Source of the DNA: Vicia villosa | Taxonomy: Eukaryota > Streptophyta > Magnoliopsida > Fabales > Fabaceae | Direction: 5' to 3' | Assembly: GCF_029867415.1 (NCBI RefSeq) | Contig: NW_026705238.1 | Location: forward strand, 124,001 to 188,000 | Length of the DNA: 64,000 nucleotides | Shown here: positions 23,180 to 35,739 of the stretch, in pieces | Layout of the letters: every line of letters starts with the position of its first letter | Position numbering within the stretch: position 1 is the stretch's first letter | Position numbers and translations under genes: made by a program | Notes under the pieces: model-generated | The model's database searches: none | What the model was told of the DNA's origin: nothing | Seen by the model: only the letters and a program-made list of their open reading frames with translations

Positions 23180-24090
23180 TGGCTTGATTTTGGGGTGACT
23201 GATAAGCGCATGGTTTCATTGCGTAGTAATATTAATATGTTTTTAAAAGAACTTGGGATGGGACCAAAATTTTTTAAGAGAATTGTTAACCTGAGTTAGA
23301 AAAATTCCATTAAAAAATTTGAAAATGTCTCTTAGATTCTAGAGATCAATCTCTAAACGCATTATATGTCTTTCTCAAACACAGTCAAATTGAGTATCAC
23401 CCCAATGTTGTTAAAAATTTATTCAGAAGATACTTCTCTAGAACGAATCAATGTATACCACATACATTCCCAGCAAAAAGCCTTTTATTGATCACTTCGG
23501 AGAAATTTTGGAGATGCATCTCCCAAAACCACACAAGAAAATAGTTTCTACATTTGATTTAGAGATGCTCTGATGAATTTGACAATATATTACTTTCTAC
23601 ATTTGATTTGGGATAGGATTCAATTTTTAAAATATCCATAATTTTTACAATCCTTGAAAAACCAAGAGTGTTGTTTCTTTGATAAACACTTTTTTCTCTT
23701 AAGTTAAGCTCAAAGAAAATCTTCAAAGAGTGTTGATTTCGTGAGTTGTGTTTAGGAGTTGTGTGATATTCTTCAGATAATCATTCATCTTCAATCTTTA
23801 TCCAAAAATTCATTATTATGGGTACTCAACTCTAAGTTGAGTGTGAGTAGTAGTTGAAAGGTACATTAGGAATTCTAAATTTTGTTTATGTGAAGATTTT
23901 TGTGTTTACCAGATTGAAGAATAGGTATGTGATTATGGTATATGGAGACTGAAAGATTAATTTATTCTTTAAGATTTTGACAAGGGAGGGAGGGAGGGAG
24001 AGAGAGAGAGAGAGAGATTGGTTGGAAGGTATGTGACTAAATCTGAATGAAAAATCGGTGAAGTCAATTGCTTCATGTTAGAAAGTTAAT
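23180..24090. other. Unassigned AT-rich spacer
   Basis: No gene or clear element seen. A purine microsatellite (GGGA then GA repeats) lies at about 23985-24016. A CTTCGGAGA...GGAGATGCATCTCC stretch near 23500 faintly recalls the palindromes of the PMD transposon. Confidence 0.5.
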
Positions 24091-24095
24091 AGTAT

Positions 24096-24429
24096 TATTG
24101 AAGAGTAATTTAATATTCAGAAGATGGACTGATCTTCTGATGGTTACTCAGAAGATAGTATTGACCAGAAGATGTTATCTGGGTCCCATTAGCTTAGCTG
24201 TTTAGTAGTAAGGATACTTTAGTATTTTTGTAGTACTGTACTGTTTGTACCTTAGACTTGTTCACTAAGTTTACTGTTTTAGGGCTTATGTGGCAAGATT
24301 TTCTTTTCTTATAAATAGCCTTGTAATAGCTATCATTAATAGCAGAATACAACATTTATTCTCTCATCTCTTTTGCGTCGTTATTCTATTATTCTCTTTG
24401 TCACCATCTTTATTCATTGTGCACCAACA
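24096..24429 (+). repeat. 5' LTR of the copia element
   Basis: 334 bp, TATTGAAGAG ... CACCAACA. Contains several CAGAAGAT words, one pair forming CAGAAGAT...ATCTTCTG, and a TATAAATA box at about 24310. Confidence 0.93.
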
Positions 24430-24431
24430 AT

Positions 24432-24446
24432 TGGTATCTAGAGCTC
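24432..24446 (+). other. Primer-binding site of the copia element
   Basis: TGGTATCTAGAGCTC starts two bases after the 5' LTR and resembles the initiator methionine tRNA complement TGGTATCAGAGC with a one-base insertion. Confidence 0.75.
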
Positions 24447-24618
24447 CGGTTCCAAACACAGGGAAACACGAGTGAACGTGAGTTTGTGTGACGGTGTGAT
24501 TGATTTTGCTTCTCGGAAACAAAGTTGTGTTGAATCACATTTTTCTTGGTTGTTTGTGGGTTGGGAAACACTGTGTGAGTGTGAGTGAAATCTGTTTTTT
24601 GTCTGCACAAGTTTAAAG

Positions 24619-27600
24619 ATGAGTGGAAGCAACTTGAATACCAAACTTCCAGTTCTTGATGGTAGAAACTGGAATAGATGGATGATTCAAATGCGTGTAT
24701 TATTTGGTGCTCAAGATGTTCTAGATCTTGTCACTGGAGGATATATTCCGATTGCAGCGGATGCAACGGAAGAACAAAGAGAAGCGCAGAGAGAGACGAA
24801 GAAGAGAGACCAAAAGGCGTTGTTCTTCATCCATCAGTGTGTGGATGTGAATCTGTTTGAGAAGATTGCTGATTCTATGACGTCAAAGGAGGCGTGGGAT
24901 ATACTGGTCAGGTGTTACGGTGGTGATGTATCAGTGAAGAAGGTGAAGCTTCAATCCCTGAGAAGGCAATATAAGAATCTCAACATGAAGAACAATGAGA
25001 AAGTCTCTGAGTATATCTCTAGAGTGATTGTGATCACTAATGAGATGAAGGCTTGTGGAGAAACTCTTTCTGAACAAGTAATCATAGAGAAGATATTGAG
25101 GTCACTTACTCCTCAATTTGATTATATTGTTGTATCTATTAAACATTCTAAAGATCTGGAAACCATGAGAATAGAAGAGTTGCAAAGCAGTTTAGAAGCA
25201 CAAGAGTTGCGTCTGACTGAGAGAACTTCTGAGAGAGAAGTTGAGCAATCTATGAAGGCTTCTTTTGTCAAGAAGGACCAGAAGCATAGACGTGGTGATA
25301 GATTCCAGAAGGAAGCCTCAACTTCTGATGAGAAGAGATATCAGAAGGGAAAGGACAAGAAGAAAGTTCAATGTTACTGTTGCAAACAGTTTGGCCATTT
25401 TGCTAGAGACTGTTTGGCAAACAAAGGAAGGAGATCAGAAGAAGCAAATATAGCCAGAGGAGGATCATATGATGAACCTGTGCTATTGATGGCTTCAGAA
25501 TCTGACGGAAGATGTTCGTCAGAGTGGTGGTATATGGACACTGGGTGTTCAAATCACTTGACTGGAAACAAACAATGGCTGATAGACTTTGACTCTGAAA
25601 GGAGGACAAAGATCAGATGTGCTGATGATAAGTACCTGTATGCAGAAGGTATGGGAAATGTCAAAGTCAAAGTGAAGAATGGAAAGACTGTTCTGATCAA
25701 AGACGTTTGGTATGTTCCTGGAATCAGAAGCAATCTGATGAGTGTGGGTCAGCTCATTGAGAAAGGTTTCTCAGTTGTTATGAAGAACAACCTCTTGAAG
25801 TTGTATGATTCCAATCAGAAGTTGATTATGCAATCTGAACAGGGAATCAACAGAACATTCAAGGTGAATGTAGAAACAGCTGAAACAGAGTGTCTGAGTG
25901 CTGAAGGCTCAGAAGGTGATAGTAAGCTGTGGCACAAGATGTTGGGGCACTTGAACTATAGAAGTCTGGGGCATCTAAGTTCTAAGAAGCTCGTACGTGG
26001 CACTCCTAAGATTGTAAAGCCTGAGAAGTCATGTGAGGTATGCATGAAAGGCAAACAACCCAGATTGCCATTTGTATCAGAAGTTACTCCAAGAGCAAAG
26101 CATGCTCTGGGAGTAGTGCACTCTGATGTGTGTGGACCATTTCCAGAACCTTCACTTGGAGGAAATAGGTATTTTGTGTCTTTTGTGGATGAGTTCACAA
26201 GAATGACGTGGGTAACTCTCATTAAGTTTAAGAATGGGGTGTTTACAGAATTCCAGAAGTTCAAGGTGAAGGCTGAGAAGCAGAGTGGTCAGAAGATAAA
26301 GATTCTCAGAACGGATGGTGGAGGTGAGTATAACTCTACAGAATTCCAAAAGTTCTGTGATGATAATGGGATTGAGCATGAAGTTACTGCTCCCTATACT
26401 CCTCAACACAATGGTCTTGCTGAACGTAGAAACCGTACTTTGCTTGATATGACGAGAAGTATGCTTAAAGAGAAGAAGCTTCCTCATAATCTATGGGGAG
26501 AAGCTGTTGCTACTGCAGCATATGTGCTTAATAGGTGTCCAACGAAGAGGCTGAAGGAAATTGTTCCTTTAGAAAAGTGGACTAAGGAGAAACAGAGTGT
26601 TAGTCATCTGAAGGTTTTTGGTTCTGTGTGTTACAAACACGTTCCAGAAGCTAGAAGGAAGAAGCTGGATGATAGAAGCAAAGTGATGTTATTGGTGGGG
26701 TACCACAGTACAGGTGCATACAAGCTCTATTGTCCAGAAACTAACAAAGTTGAAGTCAGCAGAGACGTCATTATGAAGGAATCAGAAGTTTGGGATTGGA
26801 GAGAGTCTCAACCAACTTCTGATGTAGAGATAACTTTTGAAGAAAAGATAGAGTCAGAAGATGAAGAATCTTCTGAAGACGAGTCAGAAGATGAAGCATC
26901 TTCTGAAGATGAGTCAGATGGAGAATCTGATTTTGATCCAGATTCTGATGATGATCCAGAGTCTGGTGGTAGTCATGATTCTGGAAGGGAAAACTCTAAA
27001 GACATAGGGTCTGGAGGACAAGCTTCTAGAGATGATCATGGAGGTGGTGACTCTGGAGTAGCTGACTCTGAAGTAGCTCAGTGACCACAAAGAGTCAGAA
27101 CTATACCAAGAAGGTTTGCAGATTTTGACATGTTGCAAGACACAGAAGTTGACTCAGAAGGAGAGGTCATTCAGTGCGCCATGTTAGTAGATTCTGAACC
27201 AGTGAGTATAGAAGAAGCGCTCAAGAAGAAGGTCTGGCTGAATGCCATGAAAGAAGAACTTGAGGCTATAGAAAGAAACAAAACTTGGAAGCTGACAGAA
27301 CTTCCAAAGAAGAAGAAAGCCATCAGCGTCAGATGGGTTTTCAAAGTAAAGCTGAAGCCAGATGGATCAGTTGGTAAACACAAAGCAAGGCTAGTGGCTA
27401 GAGGTTTTCTTCAGAAACCTGGACTAGATTACTTTGAGGTGTTTGCTCCTGTAGCTAGACATGAAACAATCAGACTGGTGATTGCGTTAGTTGCGAACAG
27501 AGGTTGGTCTTTGATGCATCTGGATGTAAAGTCTGCATTTCTGAACGGTCCATTACAAGAGGAGGTATACGTGTCACAACCCCCTGGCTTTGTGAAAAAG

Positions 27601-28731
27601 AATAAGGAAGGGATGGTGTACAAATTACACAAAGCTCTGTATGGATTGAAGCAAGCGCCCAGAGCTTGGAATTTGAAAATTGATTCATTTTTCAAGAAGC
27701 AAGGGTTTCAGAAGTGTGAGATGGAATATGGAGTTTATGTGCAACATTCTGGATGCAATATGATTCTGTTGTGTCTTTATGTTGATGACATATTGCTTAC
27801 GGGGAGTTGTCCAGAAGATCTGATGAAGTTCAAGAAGGTGCTGATGAATGAGTTTGAGATTACAGACCTTGGGAAAATGTCATATTTTCTAGGGATGGAG
27901 ATTCTGTACTCAGAAGATGGTATCATTCTGCATCAGTTGAAGTATGAGTTAGAACTTCTGAAGAAATTCAAGTTGGAGAATTGCAAAGCTGCTGTTACAC
28001 CGTCAGAAGTGAATCAGAAGTTGGACTCTGATTCTGAAGGTGAAGATATTGATGCTACGGTATTCAAACAGCTGGTTGGTTCTCTAAGGTATTTGTGTAA
28101 TACCAGGCCTGATATATGCTATGCAGTTGGATTGGTTAGTAGGTTCATGAGTAAACCTAAGTGGTCCCATTACCAAGTTGCTGTCAGAGTCTTGAGATAT
28201 GTCAAGGGAACTCTGAAGTTTGGCATATTGTTTCCTTCTGGGAGAAAGGAAGAATCCGAGTTATTGAGTTATTCTGATTCTGATTGGTGTGGAGACCGAG
28301 TTGATAGAAGGAGTACTTCTGGATATTTGTTCATGTTTCTAGGAGGCCCTATCTCTTGGAGTTCCAAAAAGCAACCTGTTGTTGCTCTATCAACCTGTGA
28401 AGCTGAGTACATCGCAGGCGCTGTAGCTGCATGTCAAGCTGTGTGGCTTCTGAATCTATTAGAAGACCTGAAGATTAGGGTGAAGAAGCCTCTGAAGCTG
28501 ATGATTGATAACAAGTCTGCAATCAATCTTGCCAAGAATCCGGTGTTACACGGAAAAAGCAAGCATATTGAGACTAAGTATCATTTCTTGAGAAGCCAAG
28601 TCCAGAATGGAACATTAGAAGTTGTGCACTGTAGCACTCAGAAGCAAGTGGCAGATGTTCTGACGAAGGCGATCAAGACGAACCAATTTCTGCTCTTGAG
28701 GGATGGAATTGGCGTTGTCAGTTTTGATTGA
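24619..28731 (+). CDS. Copia gag-pol polyprotein with one in-frame stop
   Basis: A single reading frame of 1,370 codons is broken only by TGA at 27082-27084. In order: gag; zinc knuckle [14 protein letters not shown] (about 25370); protease [13 protein letters not shown]; integrase with the [21 protein letters not shown] core, LRTDGGGEY and [11 protein letters not shown]; an acidic serine/glutamate-rich linker; then RT with DVKSAFLNG and the catalytic YVDD in [12 protein letters not shown]; RNase H with CEAEY and ADVLTKAI. The stop falls in the linker between integrase and RT, so RT and RNase H would be lost unless it is read through. I infer a nonsense mutation rather than programmed recoding, because copia elements normally use one uninterrupted frame. 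Confidence 0.95.
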
Positions 28732-28752
28732 AGAATATGAATTAAGGGATGG

Positions 28753-29086
28753 TATTGAAGAGTAATTCAATATTCAGAAGATGGACTGATCTTCTGATGG
28801 TTACTCAGAAGATAGTATTGACCAGAAGATGTTATCTGGGTCCCATTAGCTTAGCTGTTTAGTAGTAAGGGTACTTTAGTATTTTTGTAGTACTGTACTG
28901 TTTGTACCTTAGACTTGTTAACTAAGTTTACTGTTTTAGGGCTTATGTGGCAAGATTTTCTTTTCTTATAAATAGCCTTGTAATAGCTATCATTAATAGC
29001 AGAATACAACATTTATTCTCTCATCTCTTTTGCGCCGTTATTCTATTATTCTCTTTGTCACCATCTTTATTCATTGTGCACCAACA
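28753..29086 (+). repeat. 3' LTR of the copia element
   Basis: 334 bp, directly after the purine tract AAGGGATGG. It differs from the 5' LTR at four visible substitutions (about 1.2%). Confidence 0.93.
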
Positions 29087-29091
29087 AGTAT

Positions 29092-29535
29092 AGCTCTATT
29101 TTGCTTTGAAAGCTTTGTTAAGGGTATAGCTCTAGTTTGCATTGAAAGCTTTGTTTTTGTATTACTAAGTTCGTAAATGTTTTCTAATACATTTATTAGT
29201 GTTTTTAGTTATTGAATCATTGCTAAAAAAATATTGTTGGACTGAAATAAGACTCTTAACAATCTCCAATTTATGTTGTTGCTTACCTAAGTGCTTTTGA
29301 ACTCCAATTATCTGTATTAAATTGACTTTAAAATTCTCCACTAACATAGATATTTGAGCAAATTCACGACTCTCCACATTTTTTGTATTGTTGAAGTGAC
29401 TTTAGAACTCTCCTCTTCTCTTCTCCACTTAACACAATAACAATCATCATTGAAGAGTATCTTACAAAGATTAATGATTAATTATAATATTTTGCATTGC
29501 AAAATGAAAAGTAAATTTTTCGATATAATTTTATA
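29092..29535. other. Spacer without recognised features
   Basis: AT-rich. The words TATAGCTCTATTTTGCTTTG and TATAGCTCTAGTTTGCATTG mark a short local duplication next to the copia insertion. No gene seen. Confidence 0.5.
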
Positions 29536-29776
29536 CTCCCTCCGTCCCAAATTATAAGAGAAAAAAACAAAATCACGTTTATTAAGAAAAGTAAAAACAC
29601 ATTCATTTGACTTATGATTTTCTTGAAATAAAGTGCTTTGGAAAATTTTAAAAAAATTCTAATTGGTTGTTGGCTATGAAAATGATGAGAGAGAATGTAA
29701 GTTAAATGCAATTTGCATTTAATTTTATCTTGAAAGAAATGAAAGATGATTTTTTCTCTTATATTTTGGGACAAGA
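29536..29776. mobile_element. Stowaway-like MITE, degenerate right end
   Basis: It begins CTCCCTCCGTCCCAAATTAT after a TA, the classic plant Stowaway (Tc1/mariner) terminus. The right side carries the inverted TTATATTTTGGGAC but lacks the final GGAGGGAG. About 240 bp, no coding capacity. Confidence 0.75.
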
Positions 29777-30283
29777 AAAATGCATTTTTTTCTCTTATAT
29801 ACTAGTGTATCAAATTATGAGTTGTTTATGAATTATTAATACTAACTTTTTTTATTATAACTTTATGTATTTTTATTTTTTATTCTTCCAATCCTTTTAA
29901 CTTATCTTTCTCTTTCTCGTATATGAAAGATAATTTTATAAAATTCTTCATAATTTTTTATTTTTATACAAAAATTATTATATTTCTTAATGTTCAAAAA
30001 CGTGTTAAAACAAATTTTAATATAAAAAATAGTGGAATATTTCTTAGTTACTTCAAGCTTCAAACTTTTATACTTTAAGATGAGATATTACATTTATTGA
30101 ATGATTTTGTTAAGGCAACAATCAATAATGTTATAGTACTAAGTGATATGCAAAAAGAAAATGAGTGGAAAGTCTTACAGTTAATTTAGTAGGAAGAAAA
30201 GGAATTGAGATTTATATTTCTATTTGTCTTAATTATTAGAATGATTTATATTTCTATTTGTCTTAATTATTAAAATATCTATA
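29777..30283. other. AT-rich spacer
   Basis: I see no gene. A short direct repeat of ATGATTTATATTTCTATTTG-type sequence lies at about 30210-30275, next to the following MITE. Confidence 0.45.
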
Positions 30284-30613
30284 AGGGTTAATGAACTTTT
30301 TAGTCCTTCTAAATATCTCAAATTATGTTTTTAGTCTTTTTAATTTTTTTTAAAAAAATGGTCCTCCTAAAATTTTAAGTTTTAATTTTTGGTCCCTCGT
30401 GACAAAATCGTAGCTAAAATGGTCTATAATTCCGTCGCTAAAATAAAAAAACCGCTAAAACCGACGCTAAATTGTAAAAACTGTCGTTAAATTGCAAGAG
30501 GGACCAAAAGTTAAAATTTAAAATTTTAGGAGGACCATTCTTTGAAGGAAATTTTAGAGGAACTAAAAACGAAGTTTGAGATATTTAGAGGGACCAAAAA
30601 GTTCATTAACCCT
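30284..30613. mobile_element. 330-bp inverted-repeat MITE
   Basis: The ends are AGGGTTAATGAACTTTTTAG and its complement. The long inverted arms (about 130 bp each) contain TCCTCCTAAAATTTTAA and its mirror around a centre rich in CGCTAAA. No clear target duplication could be fixed (ATA on the left, ATT on the right). Half of a related element marks the GH3 truncation in modules A and B. Confidence 0.8.
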
Positions 30614-32148
30614 ATTTATAATGATGAATAATCATAAAAGATGTCAAAAGATTGGCCATGTGTGCAACGAGAAAAAGATTGATGTGAAGGTTTGGCAACC
30701 TAAGCAGGTCCAGATACCACAAAATGTAGAATCCAATACAGGAGAGAATGTATGTGTCCAGGTAGAACCAAAGCAGATCCAGGAACAACACAATGCTAGT
30801 CCAAGTAATAACAATGCTCTTGAAGAGGTGACTACACTTACGAATGAGAGTACATGGACAGAGGTTGGAAGGAAACACAGAGATAGTGGTAAGAGGACTA
30901 TTGCAGGTAAGGGAACTACACCTCTCTTCTGCTCTAATGGTTTTGGTAACCTAGGGTTTGGAACGGACCCTGTGGTTACTCCCCATGGAGTGACATGATC
31001 ATTGCTTGGAACACTAGGGGGCTGAGTAAGTTGGCCAGGAGGAGAGAGATTAGCTCCCGTCTCTCGAAGCTTAACCCTATGATTGCTATTTTAGTTGAAA
31101 CTCATGTGAAAAAGAAAAATGCTGATAACAATAGAAAAATGTTTGGCAACAAATGGTTTTTGTTGATAATTACAAGGACCATGATAATGGTAGAATATGG
31201 ATTCTTTGGGATAATAATCATGTGCACTTAAGGATGGTGCATAGTACCAAGCAGCTTATTCATTGTGGTATTTACAATGTTGATGGTGTCTTCATCAACT
31301 GGCTCACTGCCATCTATGCTTCAAATAAACTTGAGGAGAGAAGGAAGTTGTGGGCTGATATCAGTACTTTAGGGCAGGGTCAACAAGGTCCATGGAGCAT
31401 AATGGGTGACTTCAACAATGTCCTTAGCACTCAGGACAGAGTTGGGGGTAAGGCTGTTAAGGAGTTTGAGTATGTTGATCTGAGGAATATGATGAATGAT
31501 AACAATTTGTTTGAGGTTGACAGTATAGGAGAAAAATATATCTGGAGTAATAAGCATGTCAATGGGGTCATTTACTCTAGGATCGACAGAGTTATTGCTA
31601 ATATGGATTGGCTCCAACAGAACACTAATGTGAGTCTCCATGTGATGGAGCCAGGAATCTCAGACCACGCTTTGTTGTGTATTAAAAGTGATGGCTGTAG
31701 AATCCATAAGGGTAGATTCAGGTTTATCAATTCTGTTACTGAAGTGGAGGGCTATAGCACTGAAATTGCCAAAAGCTGGACAGGGTTTAGTAGAGCTGAT
31801 GGGTTGTGGAAGAAGCTTTATAGACTAATTCCTGTGATCCGGAAGCTGAGTAAGCCTCTTATTGGTATTAAGGTCCAGATTGAAGAGGCCAGACAGGACC
31901 TGCTTGATATTCAGAGGAAGGTGGCTCAGGATCGTATGAACAATAATCTCTTTATGCAGGAAAAACATTGCTCCGACAGACTGCTTTCTCTGAATGGTAC
32001 TGATGAGGCTATGATTAGGCAACGTTCCAAGATCTCTTGGATTCATCTCGGGGATGGCAATAATTCGTTTTTTCATGTAGCTCTTAAGTGTAGACAAAAG
32101 CAGAATTATATCAGTAGGCTGCAAAGGGAGGATGGTAGTATTGCTGAC
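30614..32148 (+). pseudogene. LINE retrotransposon, 5' part: ORF1 end and endonuclease
   Basis: The LINE is 5'-truncated inside ORF1 (CQKIGHVCNEKK zinc-knuckle remnant, then WTEVGRKHR), which ends just before 31000. ORF2 starts near 30995 with MIIAWNTRGLSK and continues with VETHV, GDFNNVL, SRIDR and SDHALL, all apurinic-endonuclease motifs. One T appears to be missing from the T-run near 31157, shifting the frame; otherwise the frame is open up to the Ogre insertion. The RT-side continuation lies at 43954-44296 and the 3' end at 47279-47510. Confidence 0.9.
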
Positions 32149-35100
32149 TGTAATACGGTGAACTGACTTTTATAATCGAAAATGTTGCGGATAGCAAGAG
32201 TCGCCACCGACTTTTATTTTATCCAAATGGAAAGGCAAAAAGAACAGGAAAGACCTTTGAAAGATTTTGAGTTCGGGGGGTAAGTTATACAAAGGGAAGG
32301 TGTAAGGCACCCTTTGCATCCATGGTTATCCATGGGCTCTTAATTACTTAGCTCACTTGTTTGTTTGAAAAGTTTGAAGTGTCGTGTGTGAATAGTAAAA
32401 AGATTTCGTTAAGGACTTTAGCTTGTAAATAAGCGTAGCCTTGTTTTGAAATTGTTTTGGAAAGAGAGGTGTGAAAAGCATTTGATTTTTTGAATTGATT
32501 GTGAGCAAGCAATTAAGAACTACCTACCCTAAGTTTGTCTTTCGTGTTCTTTAAGTCTTTCGTTTGAAAGGATCTATCCATACCATGATAGGGCAGGAAG
32601 TCTTTCAATTGGATGTGCGGGTCATCGAGAATAATCGTTCACCACAAGACTGTCCCTACCATAAAGAGGGCAGGTAGTCTAAGGGAAGGATATAATAGTC
32701 TTTTAGGCAACATGTAAAGACTCCTTAGCATTCGAAGGGACGATCATCATTTATCGAGGCAACATCAAGGGACGAGATCATATTTATCGTAGGCAACTCG
32801 AAGGGACTATGATCTTTATATCGAGGGACTATGATGATTTTATCGAAGGCAACAGGCTAAGGAGTCCCTACACTCGAAGGGACTTAACTATTTGATTGAA
32901 ATCGAAAGCAACAGGCAACAGTAAGAGGAGTTACCCTAAAGGTGTGTGTGTGGCACAATCATGTGGTTAATTCATATATTTTTATCTTGTAATTAGTGAT
33001 CTATGTCCAATTCATGGTTGCACTCCCTATTTTACTAACCACAGCAATTAATATTAAAGGCAGGAAAATAAGGAGTCCTACGCTATTACAATAAACACCT
33101 GCGGGGATGGGGAAAGGCAGAAAATAAAATAAAAAAACAATAATTAATAAAAATCCTTGAATGCCTTGATCTCGAACCCTGAAAATTAAAAATAAAATAA
33201 GGGTGAGTGTATTGACTATTCGGAGCAAACCCTATTTTGGGCAAAAGGCAAAAGGTAAAATAAAAATAATATTTATATAAAATAAAATAAGGGTTTGTAA
33301 ACTTAGCTCTGAGGGAGCGTAGTCGGAGGACCTTGGCTAACCCTGAAAAATGCAGGAGAGAAAGGGGAAGAATTGGACGCGAAAATAAAAAGGCGAAAAT
33401 AAAGCAAGCTATTTAAAGCAGAAATAAAAGCAAAAAAATTAAAATTAAAATTTAAGCCAAAAAAGAGTTAAAGACTTAGCTTTTTAGTGAGTGAGGCGCG
33501 TTGTCGGAGAAACCATGTTGATAACCCTGAAAGAAAAGCACAAAGAATATAAAATGTTTTTAGTGCATGAATGCTCTACAAACCTTAATGGACTTAAGGT
33601 CTATAAACCCTGAAAAAGAAAACTTATTGTGACCTACAGGATTTATAAGGCTAGGATATAGCAAGGTTTATAAATGGATCGAGGTTAACGAACCTAAAAA
33701 AAATTTATTTTTATACAAAAATATATTCTCGATTAAATTATCTAAAAAAATATATTAACTTAATTAAATAATTAATCATGTAGTAAAAACTTAACTTTCA
33801 ATTAAATATAAAAAAACAAATTCTATTATTAGGAAAAAGGATTTTAAAAGAAAAGGAAAAGAATAGCTAAATATAGCAAAGCATTTGAAACTAAATTAAT
33901 TAAAAAAATAAAAGGGAAGGAGACTTAGCTGGTGATTCAGTGTGATTGTACTCTGAAGGAACATGGTGCGCCTCAAATCCACATGCGTTGGATCCTGCAC
34001 GTTGATGATCCGATGGTGATGAGATGAAGATGCGTGGTGGTCTTACGTGAAGGCACAACACTGAATCAGCCCAGTTTGTAAGTGTTAAAAATTGCTGTCT
34101 ACAGCCAGGTTCGAACCTGGGTCTTCTTGTTTGCCCACATGATACTCTTGCCAATTGTGCTGTGCTTGTTAGTCATCCATTGAGCAGAAACAAAATAATT
34201 AATATTAATACGTAATAATAAAAAAGAAATCAAAGCAAGTCAAAGTGGGGCCCATGTTATCCGTTGCAGACGAATCAAGTGAGGGGAGAGAGGATGACGC
34301 GGTTGACCAGCCACTGGAAACAGTACACGCGTGGAGGGAGAAATTGATTTTTTTGACCAGCGAATGACAAAAGGACGTGTGGGGCCTGCGCTGCAACGTC
34401 CTGTTCATCTTCTTCTTCATTGGATACCTGCGGATTTTTTCACGATATTTGCTGCGGATTCACTTGGGGAAAATCCTTTGAATCTCACAACCTGCAAAAT
34501 AAACATTATTAGAAGCAAAGAAAAACCCAGATCCACGTAAAATAGCTCCCTGAATCCAAATGTGCGATTATTTTCGTCATTTGATCGCTGTAGATACGGA
34601 TCCGAAAGCCCCTCATGTTTGAGCCCTAGCCATGGTGTTGCTTCGTTCCGGTGTTCAACCTCCAAACTAATGATTCTAAACGTTTTCAAACATGATTATG
34701 AGCACACACATATGCATATAATTCATTTAAACTGCATGTAATAAGAATTTAGAATTCGAAAATATAAGCAAACCGATGATGATGGCTATGAGAGTTCTGG
34801 ATCGTGAACGGCTTCAAGGATGATCGGGATAAGCTCCTTGGACCTTCAGGAAGAACATGGAACGATTGAAAGTGGCTAAAAACTACTGAGAACGATTTTT
34901 TGGCGTGCCCTATTTTCTTGAGTTTTTGAAAGTTTGGAACCCTTGTGCTCTTGGCCTTTTTTCGTCCCCCTCTCATTTGATCAGGTTGAGTATATATTAT
35001 GGAGCCAATTAGGTCAAACTTTGGGCTTGGATTGTTGCTTCTTAGGTTACTTGAAAATTTGAAGAAAATATAATATAATTCTTTCTATTTTGGGATATTG

Positions 35101-35558
35101 TCCTCATGAGCAAACCTAGCACGTTTTTGATTGATCATGCTGAATATATTTGGGATTCAATTCACCCAAAATCAAATCAAATCTTTTATTATTTTACTAT
35201 TTTATTCAATTAAATCATGAATTAAACGAATTAAATCCATAAAATAATCAATAAAAATACTAAACAATTGAAAGATACTTTTCTTGGATGTGGATGGGCT
35301 TAGGATAAAGATTAGATAAAAAGAAAGCAAGCCCATTTAGAAGAAAATTGAGTTTGGGCATTATTTCTCTTTGTGCACTTCTCAAAATTTGCTCAACTTT
35401 TACATCTAGCCACCTTGAGCCATTGATCCAATGATTTTCTCTTGACTGACCTAAACCCTAGTTCAGAGCTTCTGTATAGGAGAGTGCGTTTTGGAACTTT
35501 GTGTTTTGATTTGATTTTGTGTGTGGAAAATAACATGGGCAAATTTTGGGGTATGACA
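32149..35558 (-). repeat. 3' LTR of the Ogre-type element
   Basis: 3,410 bp; the downstream LTR on the element's own strand. Small open frames inside it recur unchanged in the other LTR and are not genes. Contains a tRNA-like segment at about 34100-34168. Confidence 0.92.
34100..34168 (-). other. tRNA-like (A box/B box) segment in the 3' LTR
   Basis: Read on the minus strand, an A-box-like AGCACAATTGGCAAGAGTA (34144-34162) is followed 23 nt later by a perfect T-arm-like CCAGGTTCGAACCTGG (34105-34120). This is the tRNA spacing from D arm to T arm. The anticodon and acceptor stems do not pair convincingly, so it is not a tRNA gene. It may derive from a tRNA or a SINE head. The second copy is at about 42495-42563. 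Confidence 0.45.
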
Positions 35559-35571
35559 GCTGCCCCTGTTC
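35559..35571 (-). other. Polypurine tract of the Ogre-type element
   Basis: On the minus strand, GAACAGGGGCAGC directly precedes the 3' LTR start TGTCATACCCC. Confidence 0.7.
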
Positions 35572-35739
35572 AATTATCTTAAACCTGAAGATGTAGAGTG
35601 GTTTGTGTGCCAGTCGGTATCTGAAGGTGGGAGATGATTGAACACAAGAATACCAAGAAATTTGCCTTATTTGAAGTAGGGACTTTTGTCGGGGATGGAC
35701 TTGTGGATGCCATCTGGTAGTTGAATTTTGAGAAGATGT

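Larger units (their letters stand above)
24091..29091 (+). mobile_element. Complete Ty1/copia LTR retrotransposon
   Basis: The element is 24096-29086, flanked by the 5-bp target duplication AGTAT (24091-24095 and 29087-29091). LTRs of 334 bp lie at 24096-24429 and 28753-29086; by eye they differ at four positions. A primer-binding site like initiator tRNA-Met follows the 5' LTR, and a purine tract precedes the 3' LTR. One gag-pol frame fills the interior, interrupted by a single TGA. The LTRs begin TATTG instead of TGTTG. The structure is full length and fairly recent. Confidence 0.96.

Noticed and set aside
27082..27084. Programmed stop-codon readthrough in the copia element
   Set aside because: Copia elements normally have one open frame, and I saw no readthrough signal; a point mutation is simpler. 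Kept only as a question in the findings.
34100..34168. A true tRNA gene
   Set aside because: The D and T arms look right, but the acceptor and anticodon stems do not pair; kept only as a tRNA-like segment.
33900..34976. Open frames of 60-90 codons that recur identically at 42295-43371
   Set aside because: They lie in the two LTRs of the Ogre element; identity comes from LTR duplication, and no protein family is evident.
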